Assembly: GCA_965214955.1 (NCBI GenBank)
Contig: CBDCCU010000003.1
Span: 62,001-126,000, forward strand
From: Aliikangiella sp965214955
GTDB taxonomy: Bacteria > Pseudomonadota > Gammaproteobacteria > Enterobacterales > Kangiellaceae
Direction of reading: 5' to 3'
DNA: 64,000 nucleotides
Shown: piece after piece, positions 51,836-60,970 of the stretch
Position numbering within the stretch: position 1 is the first letter of the stretch
Layout: every line of letters begins with the position of its first letter
Made by a program: the position numbers and the translations under genes
Notes under the pieces: model-generated
The model's input: the letters and a program-made list of their open reading frames with translations, nothing else
Database searches by the model: none
Told to the model about the DNA's origin: nothing

Positions 51836-53708
51836 ACCCGTTCCCATCATTTTTACCTATATTTCTATTTAACTTAAAACCTTTAACGCTTTTTTCTAAA
51901 ATTGCTAAGGCACGTGACTCATCTAAATCTTTAATAGCTTGTTGCAAGTCACCTAGCATATCAAGGAACTCAACTTTCGAACAATGAGGTTCATTTGCTT
52001 TCAAAATCCTTTCATGTTCGGTTAGTGTCGCAGTTGAATCAATCAGTAATTCCTCGTACAGCTTTTCACCTGGACGTAAACCTGTAACTTCAATAGCAAT
52101 CCCTGTTTCATTAATAGTTTTTCTTATTTTATTGCCTGATTGTTCGATCATTTTGGAGGCTAAATCATAAATTTTAACACTGTCTCCCATATCTAAGAGA
52201 AACACTTCTCCACCTTTTGACAACGCTCCAGCTTGTATTACTAATGAAGCTGATTCTGGTATAGTCATAAAATACCTAGTTACTTCCTTATGAGTCAAAG
52301 TTATAGGGCCGCCTTTACGAATTTGTTCCTGAAACAGTGGGACTACAGAACCTGAAGAGCCTAATACATTTCCAAATCTTACCATTGTATAAATAGTTTC
52401 TTTTGACATATTAAAAGCAAAAAATTGAATTACAATTTCTGCAAATCTTTTGCTTGCCCCCATAACATTGGTTGGCCGAACAGCCTTATCCGTTGATATC
52501 AAAACAAATTTACTGACTTTAAATATATTTGATAACTTAGCTATATTATATGTGCCGAAAATATTATTTTTTAAACCGCTTATAATATTATCTTCAACAA
52601 TTGGTACATGCTTATACGCAGCTGCATGATATACAGTATCTATTTTATACTCTTTGAATATATCGCTTAAAAAACTCTCATCTAAAACACTTCCTAGTTT
52701 AATAACTAAATTTCTTTTAGGTACTGCACTATCTATAGCAGTTATGTCACTTTGCAATTCTTTCAAAATTTGATAAAGAGCATGCTCACTACTCTCGACC
52801 ATTATTAATGATCGTGCTTTACCTTTACTAACTTGCCTACAAATTTCACTTCCTATAGAACCGCCTGCACCAGTAACGAGTACAGTTTTATCTTTAATAT
52901 CCCGTCTTAATAATTCAGGTTTAGGAGGCACTTCCTGCCTCCCCAACAATTCATTAATGTCAGCCGAGTATAAATCTGTAATATTTACGTTAGGTTGTGT
53001 TGCAAACACTTTAGGTAATATAAGAATTTCAACATTGTTTAATGATTTCAAATTACTTATTTTTTCTTCTATTATTTTAGAGTCAGCCGAAGGCATAGTT
53101 ACAAAGACAGTTTGAACATTTAGTTTACTAACTAAATGGTTGACATCTTTATAATTAAATATTTGGACACCCGATATTCTCTGCCCTACTTTCTCTTTGT
53201 TATCATCGATGTAACCAACTAACCTTTTATCTTTACTAAGCGCTATTGCTCGACCTATCTGAACCCCTGCTTCTCCAGCTCCGTATATTAAAACGTTTTT
53301 GCGCTTTTTATCCTTATACAACTTGCTATACTGCACAAATACGATCAAATTAGAGACAAACTGTACTGAAAAGTAAGTCAATAAAAATGAAAAAGCTTGC
53401 AATTTGGAAAGTAGCTCATTGCTTGTATACCAGAAGCCTAATAGACATAAACTTATAAATGAGCACCTTAATAATATATTAACAAAGTAATTATGATCTC
53501 GATAAAGAAGGGCAGACTTATAGTCGAGCAAAATTAACGATATCCCTACAGCAATACATAGCATGAATGTTGCTTCTTGTGATAACCTTATTCTGGCCAA
53601 ATCCAGTAGCCAAAAAGTAAGAAAGAGCCAAAAAACTTCTAGCAGAATATAAATTACTCTTTTGTATGGTCTTAAAAAATCTAATATTTTAAATGTATTA
53701 TTTTTCAT
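51828..53708 (-). CDS. Nucleoside-diphosphate sugar 4,6-dehydratase, membrane-bound (CapD/WbpM/FlaA1 type)
   Basis: 626 residues. Four to five N-terminal TM segments (about 12-130), a Rossmann CoA-binding-like domain (NVLIYGAGEAGVQIGRAIAL) and a C-terminal SDR domain (VLVTGAGGSIGSEICRQVSK, VYHAAAYKHVPIVEDN, STDKAVRPTNVMGASKRFAE). The Y of the SDR motif is replaced by M (NVMGASK), as in WbpM-like enzymes. It converts UDP-GlcNAc to a 4-keto-6-deoxy derivative. Overlaps the aminotransferase gene. Confidence 0.92.
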   Translation of the reverse strand: MKNNTFKILDFLRPYKRVIYILLEVFWLFLTFWLLDLARIRLSQEATFMLCIAVGISLILLDYKSALLYRDHNYFVNILLRCSFISLCLLGFWYTSNELLSKLQAFSFLLTYFSVQFVSNLIVFVQYSKLYKDKKRKNVLIYGAGEAGVQIGRAIALSKDKRLVGYIDDNKEKVGQRISGVQIFNYKDVNHLVSKLNVQTVFVTMPSADSKIIEEKISNLKSLNNVEILILPKVFATQPNVNITDLYSADINELLGRQEVPPKPELLRRDIKDKTVLVTGAGGSIGSEICRQVSKGKARSLIMVESSEHALYQILKELQSDITAIDSAVPKRNLVIKLGSVLDESFLSDIFKEYKIDTVYHAAAYKHVPIVEDNIISGLKNNIFGTYNIAKLSNIFKVSKFVLISTDKAVRPTNVMGASKRFAEIVIQFFAFNMSKETIYTMVRFGNVLGSSGSVVPLFQEQIRKGGPITLTHKEVTRYFMTIPESASLVIQAGALSKGGEVFLLDMGDSVKIYDLASKMIEQSGNKIRKTINETGIAIEVTGLRPGEKLYEELLIDSTATLTEHERILKANEPHCSKVEFLDMLGDLQQAIKDLDESRALAILEKSVKGFKLNRNIGKNDGNGYE

Positions 53709-53723
53709 GCGATGAGATGTTAA

Positions 53724-54824
53724 TTATTGCCTAAGTGAAAATTGAATTGCGCGATGAAGACCATCACTGGCTGATTGATAATTGTAATCAGTGATTAGGT
53801 TGGTCGCATTCTTAGTCAAACTTGTATACTTATCAATATGATTCATATACTCTAGGATTTTCGTACTCCATAACTCTTCAGATAATGTAAGAACAAGTCC
53901 GGTTTCTTCATGTTTAACTATCTCTCCCGCCACTCCAGCATTTTCACATGTCACAACTAAGCACCCTGCTGCAATAGCCTCATTAGCTACAACCCCCCAA
54001 GGATCATTTTTTGTCGGAAAAAGCAAGAATTTGGAGTCTGAATATATGTTGGGGAGTTCCTCTTGTTGGACAAACCCCAAAAAATCAACATCTATATCAC
54101 CATCAAGAGAAGCTAGTAACTCTTTTTCGAGTGGACCGCTGCCAATAATTGCAACTTTCAACCCATTAGTATTTCTATGAAGCTTGTTTGAAACTGAACT
54201 AAAAAAAAATGGTAATTTACGTTTTACAAATTGACCTGAAAATAGAATGTCATATTTTTTAGCAGAAAAGGCTTTTTTAATTTTTAAAAATCTCTCATTA
54301 TCAACACACAAACAACTCTTAAAGATTTTCTCATAAGATATACCATAACTCTCATATAAGCGAATGCTTTTGTTGCTTGCACCAACAAATGCACCTGAGC
54401 GATAAAATATGAACCTTCGAACAAAACGATGAATGGCTGATAAATGTTGCTCCGAGTCCCTAGTTCCATCAGTAAAGCAAATATGTATTTTATTTTTTGC
54501 TTGTGCCCAAATAAAGGATAAAATCATTGGCACTGCAAACCCAGCTGTAATGACAACATCTGGCTGTAATTCGTTTAACTTTCTCCAAATTGAAGTATTT
54601 AAATGATAATTAACCTCTCCAAATGCAAATGTTTTGCTATTCAAAAAGTGCTTCTTGTAATTACCATATTTAAACTCCCATTTACGATTACTTTCCAATT
54701 TTGAGCAATAAATTACATCTAACTCTCCACCGTATTTTTCTGATAGCTTTTCATAAACTTTCTCTCTATATGGAGCAGGGATATTGGTTACAATTACTAC
54801 TTTAACTCTCTTCATCTTAACCAC
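53724..54824 (-). CDS. Glycosyltransferase, GT4 family
   Basis: 366 residues, starting with GTG at 54822-54824 behind AAGGATTAAAA; an inner ATG (54815) is possible. VVIVTNIPAPYREKVYEKLS; KKYDILFSGQFVKRKLPFFF; VDFLGFVQQEELPNIYSDSK; NEAIAAGCLVVTCENAGVAG carries the donor-binding Glu. One sugar transfer in the repeat unit. It lies 3 bp after the upstream GT gene. Confidence 0.85.
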   Translation of the reverse strand: MVKMKRVKVVIVTNIPAPYREKVYEKLSEKYGGELDVIYCSKLESNRKWEFKYGNYKKHFLNSKTFAFGEVNYHLNTSIWRKLNELQPDVVITAGFAVPMILSFIWAQAKNKIHICFTDGTRDSEQHLSAIHRFVRRFIFYRSGAFVGASNKSIRLYESYGISYEKIFKSCLCVDNERFLKIKKAFSAKKYDILFSGQFVKRKLPFFFSSVSNKLHRNTNGLKVAIIGSGPLEKELLASLDGDIDVDFLGFVQQEELPNIYSDSKFLLFPTKNDPWGVVANEAIAAGCLVVTCENAGVAGEIVKHEETGLVLTLSEELWSTKILEYMNHIDKYTSLTKNATNLITDYNYQSASDGLHRAIQFSLRQ

Positions 54825-54826
54825 TT

Positions 54827-55942
54827 TTAATCCTTGTTAGATTTAAATACTTCACAATATGTAGAATCGTGGTTATTTACATAACGTTCTACACTAAAAT
54901 ATTTGCGAGCCCTCAAATAACACTTTATTGCTAACTTTCTTCTCAAGTTATTGTCTGATTTTAATGAGCTTATACTTTCGGCCCACTTTTCAGGCTTGTA
55001 CGGAGCAACTAACATCTGTTGATCGTGCCCAACCACTTCAGGTAACGCACCTGCCTTCGACACTAAGACTGGCACTCCACATCTCATAGCTTCAATTACA
55101 GCTATACCAAACCCCTCAAAATCAGATGGGTGCAAATACAAATCCGCTTGATTTAATATTGCACCAATATCCTTTTGATACCCCATTAAGTTCACACAGT
55201 TGTTTAAAGCGTATTTATCAATTAACTCTTCTAACTCCTCTCTTAAAGGACCATCTCCGACTATGAACAGCTTTATACTCCCTAGTCTCCCACTATGTTT
55301 TAAAATGTGCATAGCCTCAATAATAACCTTTACGTTTTTGAATTTATTCAGCCCACTAACGGTAATTAGTTTAAAATCATCGCGTTCGCCAATTTCAATT
55401 GAGCGGAGGTTTTGTTTTCTATAAGTTCCATTAAAGATAATCTTGCTAGGAAGAATGCGTAATAATGGATAATTTAACTGCTGTGAAGCCTTAACAAACT
55501 CTGAAATATAAATTATTTTCGAATACAGCAAATGAGAAAGGCTAACAAGAACTTTGCCTAACCCCCTCTGGTCGGCATTTGCTCCAACAAAAGCCGAAAT
55601 CAATTTAACTTTTGGGTACCTAAGCTTTACTAGCCCACCCAAAATTTGACCTAACTCAAAATAACTATGTACTACATTTATATTATTTTGTTTGACACAT
55701 CTAAAAAGCTCACTGATCAACTTAAGTTTTGACGGGTTAGAGATTTGGGAGAAAATCTCAATGATTTTTACATTTTGACGTTCAAAATCTTTTTTAAACA
55801 TCATAAACTTTTCCTTTCCCTCCCATGTAGACCAGCAAAATATTATATGTTGGTACTCCGAGTTAGTAGCTAGATCTAGCACCTTCTTAGGAGTACCACC
55901 ATACAGGTTCAAACTAGGAAGTAAATGCAATATTTTCAACAT
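54827..55942 (-). CDS. Glycosyltransferase, GT4 family
   Basis: 371 residues, GT-B fold. LHLLPSLNLYGGTPKKVLDL with the Gly-rich loop, FKLITVSGLNKFKNVKVIIE, LFIVGDGPLREELEELID, and the E-x7-E region DFEGFGIAVIEAMRCGVPVL. A retaining transferase acting on the lipid-linked glycan. Starts 1 bp from the polymerase gene end, so coupled. Confidence 0.87.
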   Translation of the reverse strand: MLKILHLLPSLNLYGGTPKKVLDLATNSEYQHIIFCWSTWEGKEKFMMFKKDFERQNVKIIEIFSQISNPSKLKLISELFRCVKQNNINVVHSYFELGQILGGLVKLRYPKVKLISAFVGANADQRGLGKVLVSLSHLLYSKIIYISEFVKASQQLNYPLLRILPSKIIFNGTYRKQNLRSIEIGERDDFKLITVSGLNKFKNVKVIIEAMHILKHSGRLGSIKLFIVGDGPLREELEELIDKYALNNCVNLMGYQKDIGAILNQADLYLHPSDFEGFGIAVIEAMRCGVPVLVSKAGALPEVVGHDQQMLVAPYKPEKWAESISSLKSDNNLRRKLAIKCYLRARKYFSVERYVNNHDSTYCEVFKSNKD

Positions 55943-55943
55943 G

Positions 55944-57197
55944 TTACCTTAAGAAATATTTAAATTGAGTTTTAGATAAATGAATAAAATAAAACGCTAG
56001 GCTAAGAACAACTATACCGTGGAGGTACGTCATTACAGACCACGAAACTGAAATCAATAGGAAAGATAAAATTAACAAAGACAACATCTTAACGCTAAAT
56101 TTATCGCTACTCCTATAAAAAGTAAAAAACCAATATAAATAAGCAAGAAGAAAAATGCCCAATCCCACATAACCAAACCTTACTAATAAATCTATATATC
56201 CGGCATCTACCACACCTAATTTCTCGCTAAATCTTGATGGGGCTTGTGACTCAATGTATGAACCTAAGGGTGTATTTTTGTCTATAAATCCATATCCAAA
56301 CTCAGGCTCTTGTAGCCAGAGAGAAATCCTTAAAGCGCTTATTTCAAGCCTAGAGCCTATTACTCCCTCACCTTTCACTACTTGCTCTGCTGGTTGAACT
56401 ACATTGTCCTGGACAATATTTATATTCCCAGTCAAAAATACTAATGCTAATATTGCTCCGAAAAAAGAGCTAAAAATCAACTTTGTTTTAATATTAGAAA
56501 GCAACAAGTAATAGACAACTACCATACCTAAAGTGGTTAGGAAAACCGCTTTATGAGGTTGGATCATTAAAAAAATTAGATTAAACAGCAAAAAGGCTAA
56601 ATGTGAGTAACTCCCTCTGTAATGGAATTTTATCAATGAAAGTATAAAAGCTAAACCGACTAGACTTGAATAGCGTACATGAATCCCTTCTGCTCTATCA
56701 CCATATACAACAGGCTCGTACCCAGGAGGAGACACACCAAAAGCAACATAAAATAAGATAAATAATGAAATTATTATCGAATAAAAATATATAACCTTTT
56801 CTAGATATGAATAATTTATTTTTTTATTATTCTGAAATAAATAACCAGCCAAAAGTATGCATAAAAAATCTTTGCCGTCGGCTAAAGCTGGAAAAAGTCC
56901 TGACTGACCTTTTATAAAAGGGTAAAATATGCCTATTAAAAAAAATAACAAATAAAATATTATAAGGCCATTTACATTAAAGAACTTACGTTGAAAAAAA
57001 CCCCAAATTAAAGAAATAAAAATAAAACAATTAAATAGAAATATTAAATTTTCAAAGGAAAAAGGCTTTAAAGCATCAGCAGTTGCTAGTCCTAAATAAC
57101 CAGTCCACACAAAAAGGTATACCGATATAAATATTCTAGGTTTTTTTAAAACTGAAAATAATCCAAGCAGCAACATTAATAGAGAAAATGTTAACAT
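55944..57197 (-). CDS. wzy: O-antigen/capsule polymerase-like membrane protein (Wzy-like)
   Basis: 417 residues with about 11-12 hydrophobic segments and a periplasmic loop between the late helices (DNVVQPAEQVVKGEGVIGSR, PEFGYGFIDKNTPLG), the layout of Wzy polymerases. No sequence signature is expected for this family, so the name follows topology and place next to Wzx. It would join repeat units at the periplasmic face. Confidence 0.7.
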   Translation of the reverse strand: MLTFSLLMLLLGLFSVLKKPRIFISVYLFVWTGYLGLATADALKPFSFENLIFLFNCFIFISLIWGFFQRKFFNVNGLIIFYLLFFLIGIFYPFIKGQSGLFPALADGKDFLCILLAGYLFQNNKKINYSYLEKVIYFYSIIISLFILFYVAFGVSPPGYEPVVYGDRAEGIHVRYSSLVGLAFILSLIKFHYRGSYSHLAFLLFNLIFLMIQPHKAVFLTTLGMVVVYYLLLSNIKTKLIFSSFFGAILALVFLTGNINIVQDNVVQPAEQVVKGEGVIGSRLEISALRISLWLQEPEFGYGFIDKNTPLGSYIESQAPSRFSEKLGVVDAGYIDLLVRFGYVGLGIFLLAYLYWFFTFYRSSDKFSVKMLSLLILSFLLISVSWSVMTYLHGIVVLSLAFYFIHLSKTQFKYFLR

Positions 57198-57203
57198 TTC
57201 TTT

Positions 57204-57779
57204 TTATTCGATAACTCTATAAGTCCCTTCAAATGGGAGTACTTCAACTCTCTTCTTAGACTTTTGGTTTTGACCATAAACTAAAGAATTTTTTTTTACA
57301 TCATGGGTTACAACTGAATTTGCTCCGACCAAGACATCATCACCTAAAACTACAGGCCCGCCAATGACAGAGCCTGGGCCAATCCATACTCTATCTCCGA
57401 GAATTGGAACTCGTTGAACCATTGAGCCGACCTCTCTAACTTTTTTTTGATTCCCGCCTATGGTGGCATATTGCGCAACACTATTAAATTCTCCGAAGAC
57501 AACCCCACTACTTATAATAATGCATTGTGGGTGTGGAAGAAAAAAGCATTTGCCAATCTTTACGTTTTCTCCAATTTCGATTTTGTAAAAAAATTTAAGA
57601 AAAAAACTAGCTATTGTTTTCGTAATTCCCCTAGTCGATACTCTTAACCTTACCAAAGTAGCTACCCTTGCATGCTTGTAAACTAGATATTTAAGTAAAT
57701 CAAAGTAATTGATTTGCTTTTCTTTAGATAATGAGCCCGCCATATGTAAATCACTAGATATCAATTTAAGAATAGTCAC
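57204..57779 (-). CDS. Serine acetyltransferase-like hexapeptide O-acetyltransferase
   Basis: 191 residues. N-terminal helical part, then left-handed beta-helix hexapeptide repeats (EIGENVKIGKCFFLPHPQCI, ILGDRVWIGPGSVIGGPVVL, GDDVLVGANSVVTHDV) with catalytic His in FLPHPQC. CysE-like in form, but the setting inside a glycan cluster suggests O-acetylation of a sugar residue. Fifteen-or-so base spacing to wzx. Confidence 0.82.
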   Translation of the reverse strand: MTILKLISSDLHMAGSLSKEKQINYFDLLKYLVYKHARVATLVRLRVSTRGITKTIASFFLKFFYKIEIGENVKIGKCFFLPHPQCIIISSGVVFGEFNSVAQYATIGGNQKKVREVGSMVQRVPILGDRVWIGPGSVIGGPVVLGDDVLVGANSVVTHDVKKNSLVYGQNQKSKKRVEVLPFEGTYRVIE

Positions 57780-57796
57780 AACAATGCTTTCCTTTG

Positions 57797-59080
57797 TTAA
57801 TAGCTTTTTTGAAATCGAACATGGAAATATACAACATATATAAGAGAAACAATAAAAAACGGGACTGAATAAGAAAAAGAAAACTTAATTAATGGAGTAA
57901 GATCAGATAGTAAGTAAAGTAAAACAAGATTAAAAAATATGAGTCCTGACTTTATTAATGCCGAGACATGAACTTTACCATATCCCCATAATGCCCTTAC
58001 ATATGGCTCTGAGCAGGCAGTAAATCCGACACAAAACAATATAACGCTAGTAATTATATATAAATCTTTGTAATGAGAAGGCATCATTATTTCACAAATA
58101 AACTCTCCCACCAAAAAAAATATAAAGTTCCCTAGACAAAATAATATAAATATTCTTTTTGAGAATCTATTCGCATCACTTACGACATTTTGTATGTTCT
58201 TATTTGTATTAGAGCTAAATAGGCTAAACAGGGGAGCACAGAATGACATTAATACAGATGTTGCTGCAAATGCAATTTTTGTCGCTAAATCAAAAATAGC
58301 GTGTGCCACTCCATCAGGGGATTTTGAAATAATAAAGTACCTACATATTGGAAGCAATAGAATATTAATAATCCCTATAGTTAAAAAGCCTAGCGAATGC
58401 CGAAGAACTTTAGTAATTAGATTTTTTGACGGCATTACAAATGAAAAGTTCAACCTGTAAACTGTAAATATCAAATGTAATGTGAGAACGAAAAAATTTG
58501 CAACTCCAAAAAAACCAATAAGAAAAAACAAATCTTTAGTCCAAAAAGAAGCTATATAGACTGGCACATAAATTAAAAAAGTAAGAAGCAAAGAGAGGTT
58601 GTTTGCTAAACTTAATTTAAAGGAAGCTTCCATTAAAGCCTTTACAAACCCCATAATTATTGTTGCAGTTAAACATGCACTTCCGACCAGCAAAATATAT
58701 CTCCCTAGCTCTTGAGATATCTCTTGGTTACCTGAAAATAAATCAACATTAGAAAATAGTAAAAGTATAGCAATCATTAAGATGACAAAGACTATAGATA
58801 TATTTATCAAAAAGGCAGCTGAAAAATATAAATTCCTTTTAACCCCTATAGCCTTGCCCGACAAAAAATAAACTACTGCTTTTGACAAACCAAAATCACC
58901 AAGTCCAGCTAGACCAGTAAAAGCAGAGACTATTGCCCATATCCCATAATTATTAGCCCCTATATTACTAATTATCAGAGGTATAAATATAAATGCAATC
59001 AACGCACTAGCAATTGTATTGTTTAGTGCAGATAAAATACTATCAAATATATATCTTTTTTTGTCCAACTTAGCGCTCAA
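57797..59080 (-). CDS. wzx: Polysaccharide repeat-unit flippase (Wzx, MATE/MOP superfamily)
   Basis: 427 residues with 12 hydrophobic segments. GANNYGIWAIVSAFTGLAGL and FGLSKAVVYFLSGKA are typical of the polysaccharide_synt (RfbX) family. It flips the undecaprenyl-linked repeat to the periplasm. It overlaps the upstream gene by 4 bp (ATGA). Confidence 0.85.
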   Translation of the reverse strand: MSAKLDKKRYIFDSILSALNNTIASALIAFIFIPLIISNIGANNYGIWAIVSAFTGLAGLGDFGLSKAVVYFLSGKAIGVKRNLYFSAAFLINISIVFVILMIAILLLFSNVDLFSGNQEISQELGRYILLVGSACLTATIIMGFVKALMEASFKLSLANNLSLLLTFLIYVPVYIASFWTKDLFFLIGFFGVANFFVLTLHLIFTVYRLNFSFVMPSKNLITKVLRHSLGFLTIGIINILLLPICRYFIISKSPDGVAHAIFDLATKIAFAATSVLMSFCAPLFSLFSSNTNKNIQNVVSDANRFSKRIFILFCLGNFIFFLVGEFICEIMMPSHYKDLYIITSVILFCVGFTACSEPYVRALWGYGKVHVSALIKSGLIFFNLVLLYLLSDLTPLIKFSFSYSVPFFIVSLIYVVYFHVRFQKSY

Positions 59081-60771
59081 CTCTTTATACCTAATCTAAG
59101 CTTTTTATACAGTCGCTTTAGGTTTTCCTTAGCATCGAACTTTTTCTTTTTTGCATCAAAAATAAGGTAGCCGTTTACTTGGGATATAGAATGAATACCG
59201 TGATTAAAGTCCCAGCTTTTATCAGCTTCAAGATAACCACAGTTTTTCTCTTGGAAACTGTTTTCGCTTAAAACATCTATTTGATTAAAGCAAACACGCC
59301 AACCATATTCTTTACTGCAATCCTGGCTAGGTCTTATGAGAGTCCCATTTTCCATAAAAACTGGACCCGCAGGCCTTGAACTAGACGGATCAATTTTCAG
59401 TGGGTTATTATTATGCACTATCCAAGGTCCAAATAATGAGTGCGCATAATAACACACTAGTGAAGCATCCCCTTCCAGCGCAAACATCCACCATTTATTT
59501 TTGTACTGAAAAACTGTAGCATCAGAAAGTTGAACATTATCCAATAAAAGTAACGGGTTAACTAGCCTGCCATCTGACTCAGAAATTTGATATATGCATA
59601 CATTACTCGCGTCTTTAGACTCTGGAATACAGTATTTCATACCATTATACTCAATTAAAAAAGGATACGATAAATGCGAGTCTAGAGTTAAGGCAAGTGA
59701 TTCATCACTAAAACCATCTTCTTCATTGAAAGAATACTTTACAATTTCCCCCAAATTTTTCTGCAAATCAAATTTTTCGACATACACATCTAGACCATTT
59801 TTTTTAACGATAGCAAAGGGATCGGCTAGAAATACTCCTTTCACTTTAGAAAAAAGCCACCTAGGATTCTTAATGCCCTTCACTGTGATATTTTCTAGTT
59901 CGCCCTTGCTCACCCCTACTAACCAATCTTCAATGAAAAATCGATTAATTTGCCCTTTGATATAAGAAAAAAGAAGATATATTAGAAAGCGGAGCATTTC
60001 CCAATTAGTAGGAACAAACTTAACTGGAGCAGTAGTCATACTTGGACAATCAGAAAGATAACTTGATTCGCCATACAATATGTCTTTACATACCTGAACA
60101 GGTAAATACGTACCGCTCATTTGTAATTTATTTAAGTTATCACTCCAACCTGTTGGATTAGCACGAATACTCCATCGTTTCAGGATAACACCGCTATCCA
60201 ATTTATTTGTTAGCCTTTGCAGAATTCCACCGATTGTATACTGCCCATCATACATTTCCCAGAAACATGCGGGTCTCCCCCTGTACAGCCTTTCGTCACC
60301 ATGATGAAAAGACCATACGCCAAACTTGGAAGCTCCTAGAATATCCCCAGTCAGTATCCCCAAACCGAATCGTAAGATAAAGTCTAAGTTTTCATTTTTG
60401 ATTTCATTTACATCTTTGTCCGAGAATATATCTCTATAACGTCCCTTTCTGAGAACGTTACACTCTTTTAAGTTTACACCATCGAAAATATATGAAGGAT
60501 CTACAGGGGTCGCACTTTGGGGTTTTGTAATTAAACGTTGCCAAATACTGTAAAGCAATTCTTTACTAAACAATTTGTTTTTTACTCTAGTGAAAGTAGA
60601 GTCTTCTTGCAAGTTTTTTTTTGGTGGGATAATTATTAGTCTTAATTCAGCTAATCCTGAGTTTTGCAAATTATTTAAAACATCTAGTTGCCAATTGGCT
60701 AGCATATTTCCTTCAATTATAATACCGTACTTTAGCACTTGTAAGTTTCCAGTTTTTGCAATAGTTGTCAC
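59077..60771 (-). CDS. Formyltransferase-like / beta-propeller (GIPC-transferase-like) fusion protein
   Basis: About 564 residues from GTG 60769-60771, chosen because AAAGG lies 7 nt upstream; a GTG at 60819 is the alternative. Residues about 100-230 resemble the formyl_trans_N fold: FGVWSFHHGDERLYRGRPAC corresponds to the N-x-H-x-S-L-L-P..RG motif of Fmt, and LTNKLDSGVILKR supplies the Asp. After about residue 320, FLADPFAIVKKNGLDVYVEK, SYPFLIEYNGMKYCIPESKD, WWMFALEGD and RPAGPVFMENGTLIRPSQDC look like a five-bladed GH43/GIPC-transferase-type propeller. First gene of the wzx-wzy-GT unit. Likely modifies or transfers a sugar; the reaction is unknown. Confidence 0.7.
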   Translation of the reverse strand: MTTIAKTGNLQVLKYGIIIEGNMLANWQLDVLNNLQNSGLAELRLIIIPPKKNLQEDSTFTRVKNKLFSKELLYSIWQRLITKPQSATPVDPSYIFDGVNLKECNVLRKGRYRDIFSDKDVNEIKNENLDFILRFGLGILTGDILGASKFGVWSFHHGDERLYRGRPACFWEMYDGQYTIGGILQRLTNKLDSGVILKRWSIRANPTGWSDNLNKLQMSGTYLPVQVCKDILYGESSYLSDCPSMTTAPVKFVPTNWEMLRFLIYLLFSYIKGQINRFFIEDWLVGVSKGELENITVKGIKNPRWLFSKVKGVFLADPFAIVKKNGLDVYVEKFDLQKNLGEIVKYSFNEEDGFSDESLALTLDSHLSYPFLIEYNGMKYCIPESKDASNVCIYQISESDGRLVNPLLLLDNVQLSDATVFQYKNKWWMFALEGDASLVCYYAHSLFGPWIVHNNNPLKIDPSSSRPAGPVFMENGTLIRPSQDCSKEYGWRVCFNQIDVLSENSFQEKNCGYLEADKSWDFNHGIHSISQVNGYLIFDAKKKKFDAKENLKRLYKKLRLGIKS

Positions 60772-60815
60772 TTCTACACCTTTGTATATATTAAACTTGT
60801 TTTGGATGTGTGTTT

Positions 60816-60826
60816 GCACTACCGTA
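60816..60826 (-). promoter_or_regulatory. ops-like element TACGGTAGTGC in the leader of the glycan operon
   Basis: On the minus strand TACGGTAGTGC shares the CGGTAG core with the ops element (consensus GGCGGTAGCGTG), which recruits RfaH to long polysaccharide operons. Match is partial (about 7 of 12), but it sits between a promoter and the first gene of the unit, the expected place. Confidence 0.25.
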
Positions 60827-60915
60827 AAAAAACAATCTGCATTTATTATAAGTTGTAGAAATACTACGTATATAAAAGCAGTTAATATTAACGTTTCATA
60901 CCTGAATTTAAATCG

Positions 60916-60944
60916 AATTTAAATTTTAGAGTTGCTACAGTCAA
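60916..60944 (-). promoter_or_regulatory. Candidate promoter of the glycan operon (59077 down)
   Basis: Minus strand: -35 TTGACT (60939-60944), 17-bp spacer, -10 TAAATT (60916-60921). It lies about 145 bp before the first gene, just beyond the end of the dehydrogenase relic. Confidence 0.4.
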
Positions 60945-60970
60945 ATATCTTCATACTCTCGTTTAAAGAG

